Under the pieces are notes generated by a model. The model saw only the letters and a program-made list of their open reading frames with translations, did not search any database and had not been told where the DNA came from. Both the position numbers and the translations under genes were made by a program. From contig DRKP01000187.1 in NCBI GenBank assembly GCA_011051715.1, forward strand, positions 1 through 33,635: a stretch of DNA of 33,635 bases. The letters are read 5' to 3'. Below are positions 9,591 to 17,549 of the stretch, piece by piece. Position 1 is the first letter of the stretch; each line of letters starts with the position of its first letter. Source of the stretch: Sedimenticola thiotaurini (GTDB taxonomy: Bacteria > Pseudomonadota > Gammaproteobacteria > Chromatiales > Chromatiaceae).

Positions 9591-9638
9591 GGCCACGCCG
9601 GGCATCCGCATCGTGTCAACAGATTCCAGGATCCGGCC

Positions 9639-10817
9639 ATGACCAGAACATCGCTCAACCCACTGCTGCACCGGCTGCGCTGCTGCCGCGACCGTATCCG
9701 TGACCGGGGGCTTCCGGCGCTGGTTGTCGCCCTCGTCGTTCTGCTGGCCACCGTCCCGGTACAGGTACGGGCGGAGCGGATCAAGGACCTGGTGACCCTG
9801 GCCGGTGTGCGCAGCAACCAGCTCATCGGCTACGGCCTGGTGGTGGGCCTGGACGGCAGCGGCGACAAGGAGAATGCATCGCCCTACACCATGCAGAGCC
9901 TGAAGAGCATGCTCACCCAGCTCGGCATCGTGGTGCCGCCCGGCGTCCGGCTGCGGCCGAAGAACGTCGCCGCCGTGGTGGTACACGCGGAGCTGCCCCC
10001 GTTCGCCAAGAACGGCCAGAGGATCGACGTCACCGTCTCCTCCGTGGGCGACGCCAAGAGTCTGCGCGGCGGCAGCCTGCTGATGACCCCGCTGAAGGGG
10101 GCCGACGGCAGGGTCTATGCCATGGCCCAGGGTAACCTGGTGGTGGGTGGACTCAGCGCCACCGGTGCCGATGGATCCAAGGTGACGGTCAATATCCCGA
10201 GCGCCGGCCGTATCCCCAACGGTGCCACCGTGGAGCGTACCGTGCCGACCCTGTTCAACAAGGGCAACCATCTGGTACTGAATCTGAAGAGCGGCGATTT
10301 CACCACCGTGCGGAACATCGTCGACGCCATCAACAAGGCGGTCGGCGCCGGCACCGCCCGGGCCATCGATGCGGCGTCGGTGGAGGTGGGGGCGCCGCTG
10401 GATCCCTCCCAGCGGGTCAGCTTCTTTTCCCTGATCGAGAACATCGAGGTGCAACCCGGGGTCGCCGCGGCGCGGGTGATCGTCAACTCCCGGACCGGGA
10501 CCGTGGTGATCAGCAGCCAGGTGCGGGTGGGGCCGGCGGCGGTCTCCCACGGCAACCTGGTGGTGACCATCAGCGAGAATGCCCAGGTCTCCCAGCCGGG
10601 GGCCTTCTCCCGCGTGGGCAACACGGCGGTGGTGCCCCAGTCCAACGTCGACGTGACGGAGCAGGACAACCGCATGTTCCTGTTCAACCCCGGTACCAGC
10701 CTGGACGACGTGGTGCGGGCGGTGAACCAGGTGGGGGCCGCCCCCAGCGACCTGGTGGCCATTCTCGAGGCCCTGAAACAGGCCGGCGCGCTGTCGGCGG
10801 AACTGATCGTGATCTGA
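9639..10817 (+). CDS. flgI: Flagellar P-ring protein FlgI
   Basis: FlgI, 392 residues, forms the P-ring in the periplasm around the rod. It has a long basic N-region followed by a hydrophobic core (about residues 26-41) and a likely signal-peptidase site after V-R-A at 43-45; mature FlgI then begins E-R-I-K-D-L. Conserved blocks include [11 protein letters not shown] and [10 protein letters not shown]. The 25-residue N-region before the hydrophobic core is longer than usual, and no later in-frame start gives a normal signal peptide. Its stop overlaps the start of flgJ by one base (TGATG), so the two are translationally coupled. Confidence 0.95.
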   Translation: MTRTSLNPLLHRLRCCRDRIRDRGLPALVVALVVLLATVPVQVRAERIKDLVTLAGVRSNQLIGYGLVVGLDGSGDKENASPYTMQSLKSMLTQLGIVVPPGVRLRPKNVAAVVVHAELPPFAKNGQRIDVTVSSVGDAKSLRGGSLLMTPLKGADGRVYAMAQGNLVVGGLSATGADGSKVTVNIPSAGRIPNGATVERTVPTLFNKGNHLVLNLKSGDFTTVRNIVDAINKAVGAGTARAIDAASVEVGAPLDPSQRVSFFSLIENIEVQPGVAAARVIVNSRTGTVVISSQVRVGPAAVSHGNLVVTISENAQVSQPGAFSRVGNTAVVPQSNVDVTEQDNRMFLFNPGTSLDDVVRAVNQVGAAPSDLVAILEALKQAGALSAELIVI

Positions 10818-11737
10818 TGGCCGGGATCGCCGACGCCTCCGTCTATACCGATTTCAGCGGCCTGACCGCGCTGAAGGCGAAGGCGTCGCGGGATGCCAGG
10901 GGATCCCTGGCCGAGGTGGCACGCCAGTTCGAGTCCCTGTTCCTGGGGCAGATGCTGAAATCGATGCGCCAGGCGAGCCTGGGCGAGGGCATCCTGGACA
11001 ACGATCAGAGCCTGTTCTACCGGGACATGTTCGATCAACAACTGGCCCTGCATCTCGCCGGCAGTGGCGGCATGGGGCTGGCCGATGCGATCGAGCGCCA
11101 GCTCGGCGGGGCGGCAGTCCGGCCGGAGACCGGGGTGAAGGGGCTGGATGCCTACCTGTGCCGGCGCACGCTGCGCCAGCCGGCCCCCGCCACCGCACCG
11201 GCCGGAGAGGCGGGCGGTTCGGTCCGGCCGGAGACCGCGGACGACCCCGGCCGCTGGGACAGCCGCGAGTTCGTGCAGCGGCTCTGGCCCTGGGCGGTGG
11301 AGGCGGCGAAACAGCTGGGGCTGCGTCCCCAGGCCCTGCTGGCCCAGGCGGCGCTGGAAACCGGCTGGGGGCAGTACATGCTGCGCCGGCCCGACGGCGC
11401 ACCGTCGAACAACCTGTTCAATATCAAGGCGGGAAGGCGCTGGCAGGGGCCGAGCGTCGCCGTCGACAGCCTGGAGTACGAGCAGGGGGTGGCGGTGAAG
11501 CGGCGCAGCCGGTTCCGCGCCTATCCCTCGCTGCGCGACAGCTTCCGGGACTATGTCGCCTTCCTGCGGGAGAGCCCCCGCTATGGCCGGGCGCTGGAGT
11601 CGAGCGCGGACCCGGCCGGCTTCTTCTCCGCCCTGCAGCAGGGCGGCTATGCCACCGATCCCCGCTACGCCGAGAAGGTGCAGGCGGTGATGGAGGGGCC
11701 GGAGATGCGCCGGGCGCTGGCGGCACTGGGCATCTGA
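10817..11737 (+). CDS. flgJ: Rod cap and peptidoglycan hydrolase FlgJ
   Basis: FlgJ, 306 residues, has two domains. The N-terminal part (about 1-100) is the rod-capping domain, with A-R-Q-F-E-S-L-F-L and M-L-K-S-M-R. A Pro/Ala-rich linker follows (about 105-145). The C-terminal part (about 148-306) is a glucosaminidase of the GH73 family, with A-L-L-A-Q-A-A-L-E-T-G-W-G; Glu181 is the likely catalytic acid, and S-N-N-L-F-N-I-K follows. It opens a gap in the cell wall so the rod can pass. This dual-domain form is usual in gammaproteobacteria. The ATG overlaps the flgI stop. Confidence 0.95.
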   Translation: MAGIADASVYTDFSGLTALKAKASRDARGSLAEVARQFESLFLGQMLKSMRQASLGEGILDNDQSLFYRDMFDQQLALHLAGSGGMGLADAIERQLGGAAVRPETGVKGLDAYLCRRTLRQPAPATAPAGEAGGSVRPETADDPGRWDSREFVQRLWPWAVEAAKQLGLRPQALLAQAALETGWGQYMLRRPDGAPSNNLFNIKAGRRWQGPSVAVDSLEYEQGVAVKRRSRFRAYPSLRDSFRDYVAFLRESPRYGRALESSADPAGFFSALQQGGYATDPRYAEKVQAVMEGPEMRRALAALGI

Positions 11738-11831
11738 GCCTGCGGACCGGCCACGGGACCGGAGATCGGTCTGCGACCGGATCTCCCGGATCCCCGCCCG
11801 GGCCGCAATGAGGCTTGTTTGCGGGTTTCGC

Positions 11832-11858
11832 TAAAGTTCCACCACCAACGGCCGCTAA
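11832..11858 (+). promoter_or_regulatory. FliA (sigma28) promoter of flgKL
   Basis: TAAAGTTC at 11832-11839 and GCCGCTAA at 11851-11858, 11 bases apart, match the flagellar sigma28 consensus TAAAGTTT-N11-GCCGATAA with two mismatches. Transcription would begin near 11865, about 36 bases before flgK. Late expression of hook-junction proteins from FliA promoters is known in enteric bacteria. Confidence 0.85.
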
Positions 11859-11900
11859 AGGCCCAGCGGACCATTCGGCCAAGCGACAAGGAGCCACCCA

Positions 11901-13838
11901 GTGGCAGGCATACTCGACATCGGCACCTCCGGTCTTCTGGCGTTCCAGAACTCCCTCAACACCACCGGCCACAACATCGCCAACGCGGAGACCGAGGGCT
12001 ACAGCCGCCAGCGCACCCTGCTGGCCACCCGCACCCCCACGCTCACCGGTGTCGGCTGGATGGGCAGCGGGGTCAAGGTGGCGGACGTGCAGCGGCTGTA
12101 CGACGATTTTCTCGCAACCCAGGTCCGCTCCACCCAGTCGGCGGCGTCGGAGCTGGCCACCTACGCCTCTCACGCCAGCAACATCGACGACCTGCTGGCC
12201 GATCCCAACATCGGGCTGGACCCGGCGCTGCAGGATTTCTTCGACGCGGTTCAGGGCCTGGCCGACGACCCGGCCTCGATGCCGGTGCGCCAGGCGCTGC
12301 TGGCGGAGACCCAGTCCATGGTGGACCGGTTCCACGACCTGAACCGCCAGTTCACCAGCATGCAGGAACAGTTGAACCAGGAGCTGACTGCAGCCACCAC
12401 CGAGATCAACAGCCTGGCGGAGTCCATCGCCCGGGTGAACCAGAGCATCGTCGAGGCCATCGGCGCCGCCGGTGGTGACGATCCCAGCGACCTGCTGGAT
12501 CAGCGGGAGGTGTTGTTGAAGGAGCTGTCGAGCAAGGTGGACATCAGCGTGGTGCCCCAGGACGACGGTTCCTGGAATGTCTTCATCGGCAAGGGGCAGG
12601 CGCTGGTGATGGGCAGCACCCCGGCGACCCTCGCCACCCGGCCGGGAGCCGCCGACGTGGGCCAGCTGGACATCGCCTTCACCGACCTGACCGGCAGCCA
12701 TGTCATCACCAATCAGCTCAGCGGAGGGGAGATCGGCGGCCTGCTGTCGTTTCGCCAGGATATCCTGGATCCGGGACAGAACCGGCTCGGCCTGATCGCC
12801 ATCGGCATCGGCGAGGAGATGAATCGTCAGCACCGGCTCGGCGTAGATCTGAACGGCGACCTGGGCACTGCACTGTTCAAGCCGTCGCAGATGCAGATCC
12901 TGGCCAACGGCAACAACCTTGGCGCGGCGACGGCGACCGGCACCATTCTCGACAGCGGTGCCCTCACCGCCAGTGACTACCTGCTGGAGGCGGACGGTGG
13001 CGGTGGATATACCCTCACCCGCCTCGCCGACGACCGGCAGTGGACCTACAGCAGCGGCGACGTGGTCGACGGTTTCAGCCTGACCCTGTCCGGTGCGGCC
13101 AGTGCCGGCGACAGGTTCCTGGTTCGTCCCACCCGGCTGGGTGCCGAGATGCTGACCCTGGAGCTGAACGATCCGCGGCGGTTCGCCGCCGCCGGCCCCC
13201 TGCGCTCGGCACCGGCACCGGGCAACGGCGGTACCGGGAGCATGACCCAGCCGGTGGTGAGCGATCCCGATACCCTGAGCACCGCCACCAATATCACCCT
13301 GACCTTCGATGCCGCCGGCAACCGCTTCGATGTCGATACCGATGGCGATGGCGTGGCCGATACCACCCTGGCCTACGACCCGGCCAGCGACAGTGGCGGC
13401 AAGAGCTTCACCCTGAGCGGTTTCGGCGATCCGGAATTCACCGTCAGCGGCACCCCGCAGGATGGGGACCGCTTCACCATCGCGTTCAACCGCGGTGGTG
13501 TCGGCGACAATCGCAACGCCCTCGCCATGGCCGAATTGCAGCATGTCGACACCATGCTGGAGGACACCAGCGGCAACGGCACCGCCACGTTTCAGGAGAC
13601 CTATGCCCAGCTGGTCTCCGACGTCGGTTCCAAGACCCGCCACGCGGAGGTCAACTCGAAGGCCACCGACGGCCTGCTGGAGCGCCACGAGATGAGCCTC
13701 TCCGCCGTCAACGGGGTGAACCTGGACGAGGAGGCCGCCAATCTGATCCGTTATCAGCAGGCCTATCAGGCATCGGCCCAGGTGATTGCAGTGGCCAGCA
13801 CCCTGTTCGACACGCTGTTGAACGCCGTGCGCCGTTGA
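11901..13838 (+). CDS. flgK: Hook-filament junction protein FlgK (HAP1)
   Basis: FlgK, 645 residues, joins the hook to the filament. It starts with GTG at 11901, supported by AAGGAG seven bases upstream and by the family N-terminus (L-x-I-G-T-S-G-L-L-A-F-Q). N-terminal residues 20-32 read G-H-N-I-A-N-A-E-T-E-G-Y-S; the C-terminus has E-E-A-A-N-L-I-R-Y-Q-Q-A-Y-Q-A-S-A-Q-V-I, the paired coiled-coil helices. The protein is about 100 residues longer than the Salmonella one, with extra beta-rich sequence from about 330 to 560. Within this, residues 479-487 read DTDGDGVAD, a D-x-D-G-D-G-x-x-D loop like those that bind calcium in EF-hand-like and thrombospondin type 3 repeats. flgL follows after 12 bases. 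Confidence 0.95.
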   Translation: MAGILDIGTSGLLAFQNSLNTTGHNIANAETEGYSRQRTLLATRTPTLTGVGWMGSGVKVADVQRLYDDFLATQVRSTQSAASELATYASHASNIDDLLADPNIGLDPALQDFFDAVQGLADDPASMPVRQALLAETQSMVDRFHDLNRQFTSMQEQLNQELTAATTEINSLAESIARVNQSIVEAIGAAGGDDPSDLLDQREVLLKELSSKVDISVVPQDDGSWNVFIGKGQALVMGSTPATLATRPGAADVGQLDIAFTDLTGSHVITNQLSGGEIGGLLSFRQDILDPGQNRLGLIAIGIGEEMNRQHRLGVDLNGDLGTALFKPSQMQILANGNNLGAATATGTILDSGALTASDYLLEADGGGGYTLTRLADDRQWTYSSGDVVDGFSLTLSGAASAGDRFLVRPTRLGAEMLTLELNDPRRFAAAGPLRSAPAPGNGGTGSMTQPVVSDPDTLSTATNITLTFDAAGNRFDVDTDGDGVADTTLAYDPASDSGGKSFTLSGFGDPEFTVSGTPQDGDRFTIAFNRGGVGDNRNALAMAELQHVDTMLEDTSGNGTATFQETYAQLVSDVGSKTRHAEVNSKATDGLLERHEMSLSAVNGVNLDEEAANLIRYQQAYQASAQVIAVASTLFDTLLNAVRR

Positions 13839-13850
13839 GGAACACGAATC

Positions 13851-15065
13851 ATGAACCGCATATCCACCTATATGATGTTCCAGCGCTCGCTCACCGCAAT
13901 GTTGAATCAGCAGGGCAGCGTCAGCGAGACCCAGCTGCAACTCTCCACCGGCAAGCGGGTGCTGGCGCCGTCGGACGATCCGGCGAGCGCGGCGCGGATA
14001 CTCGGTCTCAACGGCGCCATCGGCACGGTTGAACAGTACCAGAGCAATGCCGAGCGGGCGAAATCGCGGCTGGAGAGCGAGGAGAGCATTCTCAATGGTG
14101 CCGTCAATGCGCTGCAGCGGGCCCACGAACTGGCGGTGCAGGGCAACAACGACAGTCTGACGGCAGACGATACCGGCTATATCGCCAAGGAGGTGCGGCA
14201 GCTGCTGGACCAGGTGTTCTCCCTGGCCAACACCCGGGACGGCAACGGCGAGTACATCTTCGCCGGCTTTCAGAGCAAGACCCGGCCCTTCACCCGGGAC
14301 GGCGGCGTATTCGCCTATCAGGGGGATCTCGGCCAGCGCCGGCTGCAGGTCTCGCCCGATCGCCAGGTCGCCGACGGCGACAACGGCTTTCGCGTGTTCA
14401 TGAACGTGGCGACGGAACCGACGGCCTCCGGCACCACGCTCGCGGCCACCGCCTTCGATGCCATTGCGGCAGGTGATATCGTCATCGACGGGGGCAACGG
14501 CAACGGCCCCGTCTCCCTGGGGGCGCTGCCGGCCGCGGCCAACGCCGCCGAGCGGGCGGACCAGTTGCTGCAGGCGATCAACGCGGTGACCGGGCAGACC
14601 GGGATCCGCGCCGTCCGGGAGAGTGGCAGCGACAACCTGACCCTGACCTCCGTCGGCAGCAGCGGCATCGATGTCACCCTTGCCGGCAGCGCCACGCTGG
14701 CGAACACCGGCCTGCAGGACATCGCCGCGGTCGATGATCCGCGCGACATCTTCGCCACCCTCGACCAGCTCGCCACCGCGCTGGAGAGCAACCGCCCGGT
14801 GGACCGCTACATCGCCGACCTGCAGCACGCCCTGGAGAACCTGGTGTCGGTACAGACCGGCATCGGTGCCCGTATCAACACCATTGATCAGCAGGGAGAG
14901 ATCAACGAGGATCTGAAGCTGTCGCTGCAGAAGCACCGCTCCGAGGAGCAGGATCTCGATTTCGCCGAGGCCATCGCCCGCTTCGAGCGCCAGATGACGG
15001 CCCTGCAGGCGGCCCAGCAGAGTTACGTCCGGATCAAGGGTCTCTCCCTGTTCAACTACCTGTAG
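13851..15065 (+). CDS. flgL: Hook-filament junction protein FlgL (HAP3)
   Basis: FlgL, 404 residues, is the second junction protein. The N-terminus has the flagellin-like L-S-T-G-K-R-V-L-A-P-S-D-D-P-A-S-A-A-R, and the C-terminus E-A-I-A-R-F-E-R-Q-M-T-A-L-Q-A-A-Q-Q-S. It is longer than the 317-residue E. coli protein. The additional part, about residues 205-290, resembles a flagellin_IN module (A-I-N-A-V-T-G-Q-T-G-I-R-A). Such long FlgL proteins also occur in Pseudomonas. It shares the FliA promoter upstream of flgK. No terminator is evident after it. Confidence 0.94.
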   Translation: MNRISTYMMFQRSLTAMLNQQGSVSETQLQLSTGKRVLAPSDDPASAARILGLNGAIGTVEQYQSNAERAKSRLESEESILNGAVNALQRAHELAVQGNNDSLTADDTGYIAKEVRQLLDQVFSLANTRDGNGEYIFAGFQSKTRPFTRDGGVFAYQGDLGQRRLQVSPDRQVADGDNGFRVFMNVATEPTASGTTLAATAFDAIAAGDIVIDGGNGNGPVSLGALPAAANAAERADQLLQAINAVTGQTGIRAVRESGSDNLTLTSVGSSGIDVTLAGSATLANTGLQDIAAVDDPRDIFATLDQLATALESNRPVDRYIADLQHALENLVSVQTGIGARINTIDQQGEINEDLKLSLQKHRSEEQDLDFAEAIARFERQMTALQAAQQSYVRIKGLSLFNYL

Positions 15066-15466
15066 CAGGGATCCTCGCGGCCTGAACCAGGGCATTACCC
15101 GTCGGCCAGGGAAGTCGCGCCGCCCTGCCGGGGGGACAGTGTTCAGGTGCTTGGTGCGGTCCAGGAACACCCCACCGGCGCTCTCCCCTGCGGCATTTCC
15201 GGGCAGGTACGGAAAAAGTCGCGAAACCGCTTCCCGGGAATTCCCTTACTCGGCAGAAAAACAGATAAGAATCAATACACTGTTTCGCCAATACTCGTTC
15301 CTTTCCCAATTCCCGACGGCACCCGTTTTTGCTAAAGGAAGCCCCCTTCCGGCCGTTACAGACACCGGAGGCGGTGAATGCACGAAACCGATCGAGCATA
15401 TCCGCCAGAGATCAACCTGACCCCCAGAGCGCCGGCGGACGGCAGCCGGGGGACTAGGAGAACATC
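15066..15466. other. Intergenic region between flgL and fliC
   Basis: This 401-base gap carries the FliA promoter of fliC (15333-15359) and an untranslated leader of about 100 bases. The part from roughly 15240 to 15330 is richer in A and T than its surroundings, which may help promoter opening. Short frames of 60-115 codons here show no resemblance to known proteins and have no ribosome-binding sites. No terminator with a T-run was found after flgL. Confidence 0.5.
15333..15359 (+). promoter_or_regulatory. FliA (sigma28) promoter of fliC
   Basis: TAAAGGAA at 15333-15340 and GCCGTTAC at 15352-15359 are separated by exactly 11 bases, as in the sigma28 consensus (TAAA-N15-GCCGATAA). Transcription would begin near 15366, leaving a leader of about 100 bases before fliC. 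FliA control of flagellin is the rule in gammaproteobacteria. Confidence 0.85.
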
Positions 15467-17014
15467 ATGGCACAAGTCATCAATACCAATGTCGCATCCC
15501 TCACCGCCCAGCGGAATCTGAACAAGTCCCAGGGCTCCCTGGCCACCGCGATGCAGCGTCTCTCTTCCGGCCTGCGCATCAACAGCGCCAAGGATGACGC
15601 CGCCGGCCTGGCCATCTCGGAGGGCATGACCTCCCAGATCCGGGGCCTGAATCAGGCCATTCGCAACGCCAACGACGGCATTTCCCTGGCGCAGACGGCG
15701 GAAGGTGCCCTGGCCGAGATGACCAACAACCTGCAGCGTATCCGCGAACTCTCGGTACAGGCTGCCAACTCCACCAACAGCGCCTCCGACCGCGGTGCCC
15801 TCGACAAGGAGGTGCAGCAGCTGCTGGCGGAGATCGACCGGGTGGCATCACAGACCTCGTTCAACAACCAGCGCATCCTGGACGGTACCTTCGGCACCGC
15901 TTCCTTCCAGGTGGGTGCCAATGTGGGCGAGACCATCAGCCTGAACCTGAGCACCAGCATGCGGACCACCTCCATCGGCAAGACCGCCGACTACGTGGAT
16001 TCGTCCACCGCCTTCGACACCACCAAGGCCCTCGGCTCCCAGGGTACCGGTGTGACCACCAGCGCCTTCACCTCCGGTGACCTGACCATTGCCATCGGCA
16101 CCAATGATGCCGTCAGTGTCGGCGCCTCCCAGGACTACACCTCCACCGGCGCCGGCCGCACCGCCTCCAGCGCCTATTCCAAGGCCGATGCCATCAACAG
16201 CGCCGGCATCAGCGGCCTGACGGCGACCGCGGACACCACGGTGCAGCTGGACATGGGTACCACCGCAGTGTCGGCCACCAACACCGGCTACTCCCTCTCC
16301 ATCAACGACGTGGCGATCGTCACCTCGTATGACGGCACCTCCTCGGGTGCGATGTCCGCGGACGAGCTGGTGGCGACGATCAACGCCAACGCCTCGGCCA
16401 CCGGTGTCACCGCCTCCTACGACAGCGCCAACACCCGGCTGACCCTGACCGCCGTCGATGGTCGTGACGTCAAGGTCTCCCAGACCAACACCACGACCAC
16501 CACCGACGGTATCCAGGACATGGAGGGCGACAACAACGCCGTCAACACCACGACCGACTTCACGCCGGGAGCGAGTGGCGTGGCAGCGACCTTCACCTAC
16601 AAGGGAACGATCCGGCTGACCGCGGCCGAGCAGATCACCATCGCCGGTTCCAACCCGGGTTACGCCGGCTTTTCCGCCGGCTCCCTGGCCCTGGGCAATT
16701 CGGCGCTCAGCTCTTCCTCGGTGACCACGGTGGAGAACGCCAACACCACCATCACGCGGGTGGATGCCGCGCTGGCCGCGGTCAACAACCTGCGCAGCAC
16801 CTTCGGCGCGATCCAGAACCGGTTCGATTCGACCATCTCCAATCTGAGCGTGACGTCAGAGAACCTGAGCGCTGCGCGCAGCCGTATCCGTGACGCCGAC
16901 TTCGCCGCCGAGACCGCCGAGATGACGCGCTCGCAGATCCTGCAGCAGGCCGGCGTGGCCATGGTCTCCCAGGCCAATGCGCTGCCGCAGAGTGTGTTGT
17001 CGCTGTTGCAGTAA
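15467..17014 (+). CDS. fliC: Flagellin FliC
   Basis: This 515-residue flagellin is the filament subunit. The N-terminal D0/D1 region (1-170) has M-A-Q-V-I-N-T-N, L-S-S-G-L-R-I-N-S-A-K-D-D-A-A-G and L-Q-R-I-R-E-L-S-V-Q, the last being the segment recognised by TLR5 in enteric flagellins. The C-terminal region (about 420-515) ends with A-N-A-L-P-Q-S-V-L-S-L-L-Q. The middle is variable, rich in Thr, Ser and Ala, and contains a flagellin_IN-like module near residues 285-345. It has no cysteine. AGGAG seven bases before the ATG is a good ribosome-binding site. It is the only flagellin gene in the window; flaG, fliD, fliS and fliT follow, as in Pseudomonas. Confidence 0.97.
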   Translation: MAQVINTNVASLTAQRNLNKSQGSLATAMQRLSSGLRINSAKDDAAGLAISEGMTSQIRGLNQAIRNANDGISLAQTAEGALAEMTNNLQRIRELSVQAANSTNSASDRGALDKEVQQLLAEIDRVASQTSFNNQRILDGTFGTASFQVGANVGETISLNLSTSMRTTSIGKTADYVDSSTAFDTTKALGSQGTGVTTSAFTSGDLTIAIGTNDAVSVGASQDYTSTGAGRTASSAYSKADAINSAGISGLTATADTTVQLDMGTTAVSATNTGYSLSINDVAIVTSYDGTSSGAMSADELVATINANASATGVTASYDSANTRLTLTAVDGRDVKVSQTNTTTTTDGIQDMEGDNNAVNTTTDFTPGASGVAATFTYKGTIRLTAAEQITIAGSNPGYAGFSAGSLALGNSALSSSSVTTVENANTTITRVDAALAAVNNLRSTFGAIQNRFDSTISNLSVTSENLSAARSRIRDADFAAETAEMTRSQILQQAGVAMVSQANALPQSVLSLLQ

Positions 17015-17030
17015 CGGGACCCTGGTGACA

Positions 17031-17061
17031 GGGGAACCCGGGCGGTTCGCCCGGGTTCCCC
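17031..17061 (+). terminator. Perfect 14-bp hairpin after fliC
   Basis: The arms 17031-17044 (GGGGAACCCGGGCG) and 17048-17061 pair without mismatch around a 3-base loop, 16 bases after the fliC stop. The T-run of an intrinsic terminator is missing. It may stop some transcripts or protect the 3' end of the abundant fliC mRNA from degradation. flaG starts 24 bases later. Confidence 0.55.
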
Positions 17062-17085
17062 GAAATGCCTGAACAGGTGACCACC

Positions 17086-17481
17086 ATGATCAACGAAATT
17101 TCTCGTGGCCTGCAGGGAGTGGCCGCTCTACGCTCCACCAGCGAAACGGAGGATGTTGCTCCAGCCAGGGAGGTGGAGCCCGAAGCCGGGGCCGCGAAGA
17201 GGGACGGGGGCCAGCCGGCCGGGGTGGATGGCAGTCAACTGAATACCATCGTCAAGGAACTGAACGACTTCGTGCAGGTGGTGCAGCGGCGACTGGAATT
17301 CAGCATCGACCAGGACAATGGCGAAGTGATCGTCCGGGTGGTGGATGCCGAGACCAGGGATGTGGTCCGCGAGATCCCGGCGGAAGAAGTGCGTGAGATG
17401 CGCAAGCGTCTCAGTGAGGTCTCGGAAAAACTTTTTCAGCCGGATGGCAACACCGCGATGCTGTTTCAGGCCAAGGCCTGA
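17086..17481 (+). CDS. flaG: FlaG family protein
   Basis: The product has 131 residues. The C-terminal two thirds match FlaG: a helix with L-N-D-F-V-Q-V-V-Q-R-R-L-E-F-S-I-D, then V-I-V-R-V-V-D-A-E-T-R-D-V-V-R-E-I-P. The first 45 residues are Glu/Ala/Gly-rich and likely unstructured. The start is placed at 17086 because AGGTGA stands five bases before it; an in-frame ATG at 17065 abuts the hairpin and has no ribosome-binding site. FlaG proteins are linked to filament length or stability in Pseudomonas and Vibrio, though the mechanism is unclear. It lies between fliC and fliD, the usual place. Confidence 0.88.
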   Translation: MINEISRGLQGVAALRSTSETEDVAPAREVEPEAGAAKRDGGQPAGVDGSQLNTIVKELNDFVQVVQRRLEFSIDQDNGEVIVRVVDAETRDVVREIPAEEVREMRKRLSEVSEKLFQPDGNTAMLFQAKA

Positions 17482-17493
17482 GAGCGATCGAAC

Positions 17494-17509
17494 TGGAACG
17501 ATGAGTGCA
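17494..17509 (+). promoter_or_regulatory. Possible sigma54 promoter of fliDST
   Basis: TGGAACGATGAGTGCA has the required GG-N10-GC, the ACG of the -24 box and the TGCA of the -12 box, with mismatches at two consensus positions. It is 41 bases before the fliD ATG and after the flaG stop. In Pseudomonas, fliD is transcribed by sigma54 while fliC uses FliA, so the arrangement is plausible. Confidence 0.5.
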
Positions 17510-17549
17510 GGTCGGCCGTCGGGCCGATACCATTTGTGAGGAGGTCTGA

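Noticed and set aside
11424-15170. A 1248-codon open frame on the minus strand across flgJ, flgK and flgL
   Set aside because: It is antisense to well-identified flagellar genes. Long antisense frames arise from codon bias in GC-rich DNA, and the translation shows no family features.
17523-17530. GCCGATAC, like a FliA -10 box, before fliD
   Set aside because: The -35 position at the correct distance has no TAAA, so it is not a full sigma28 promoter.
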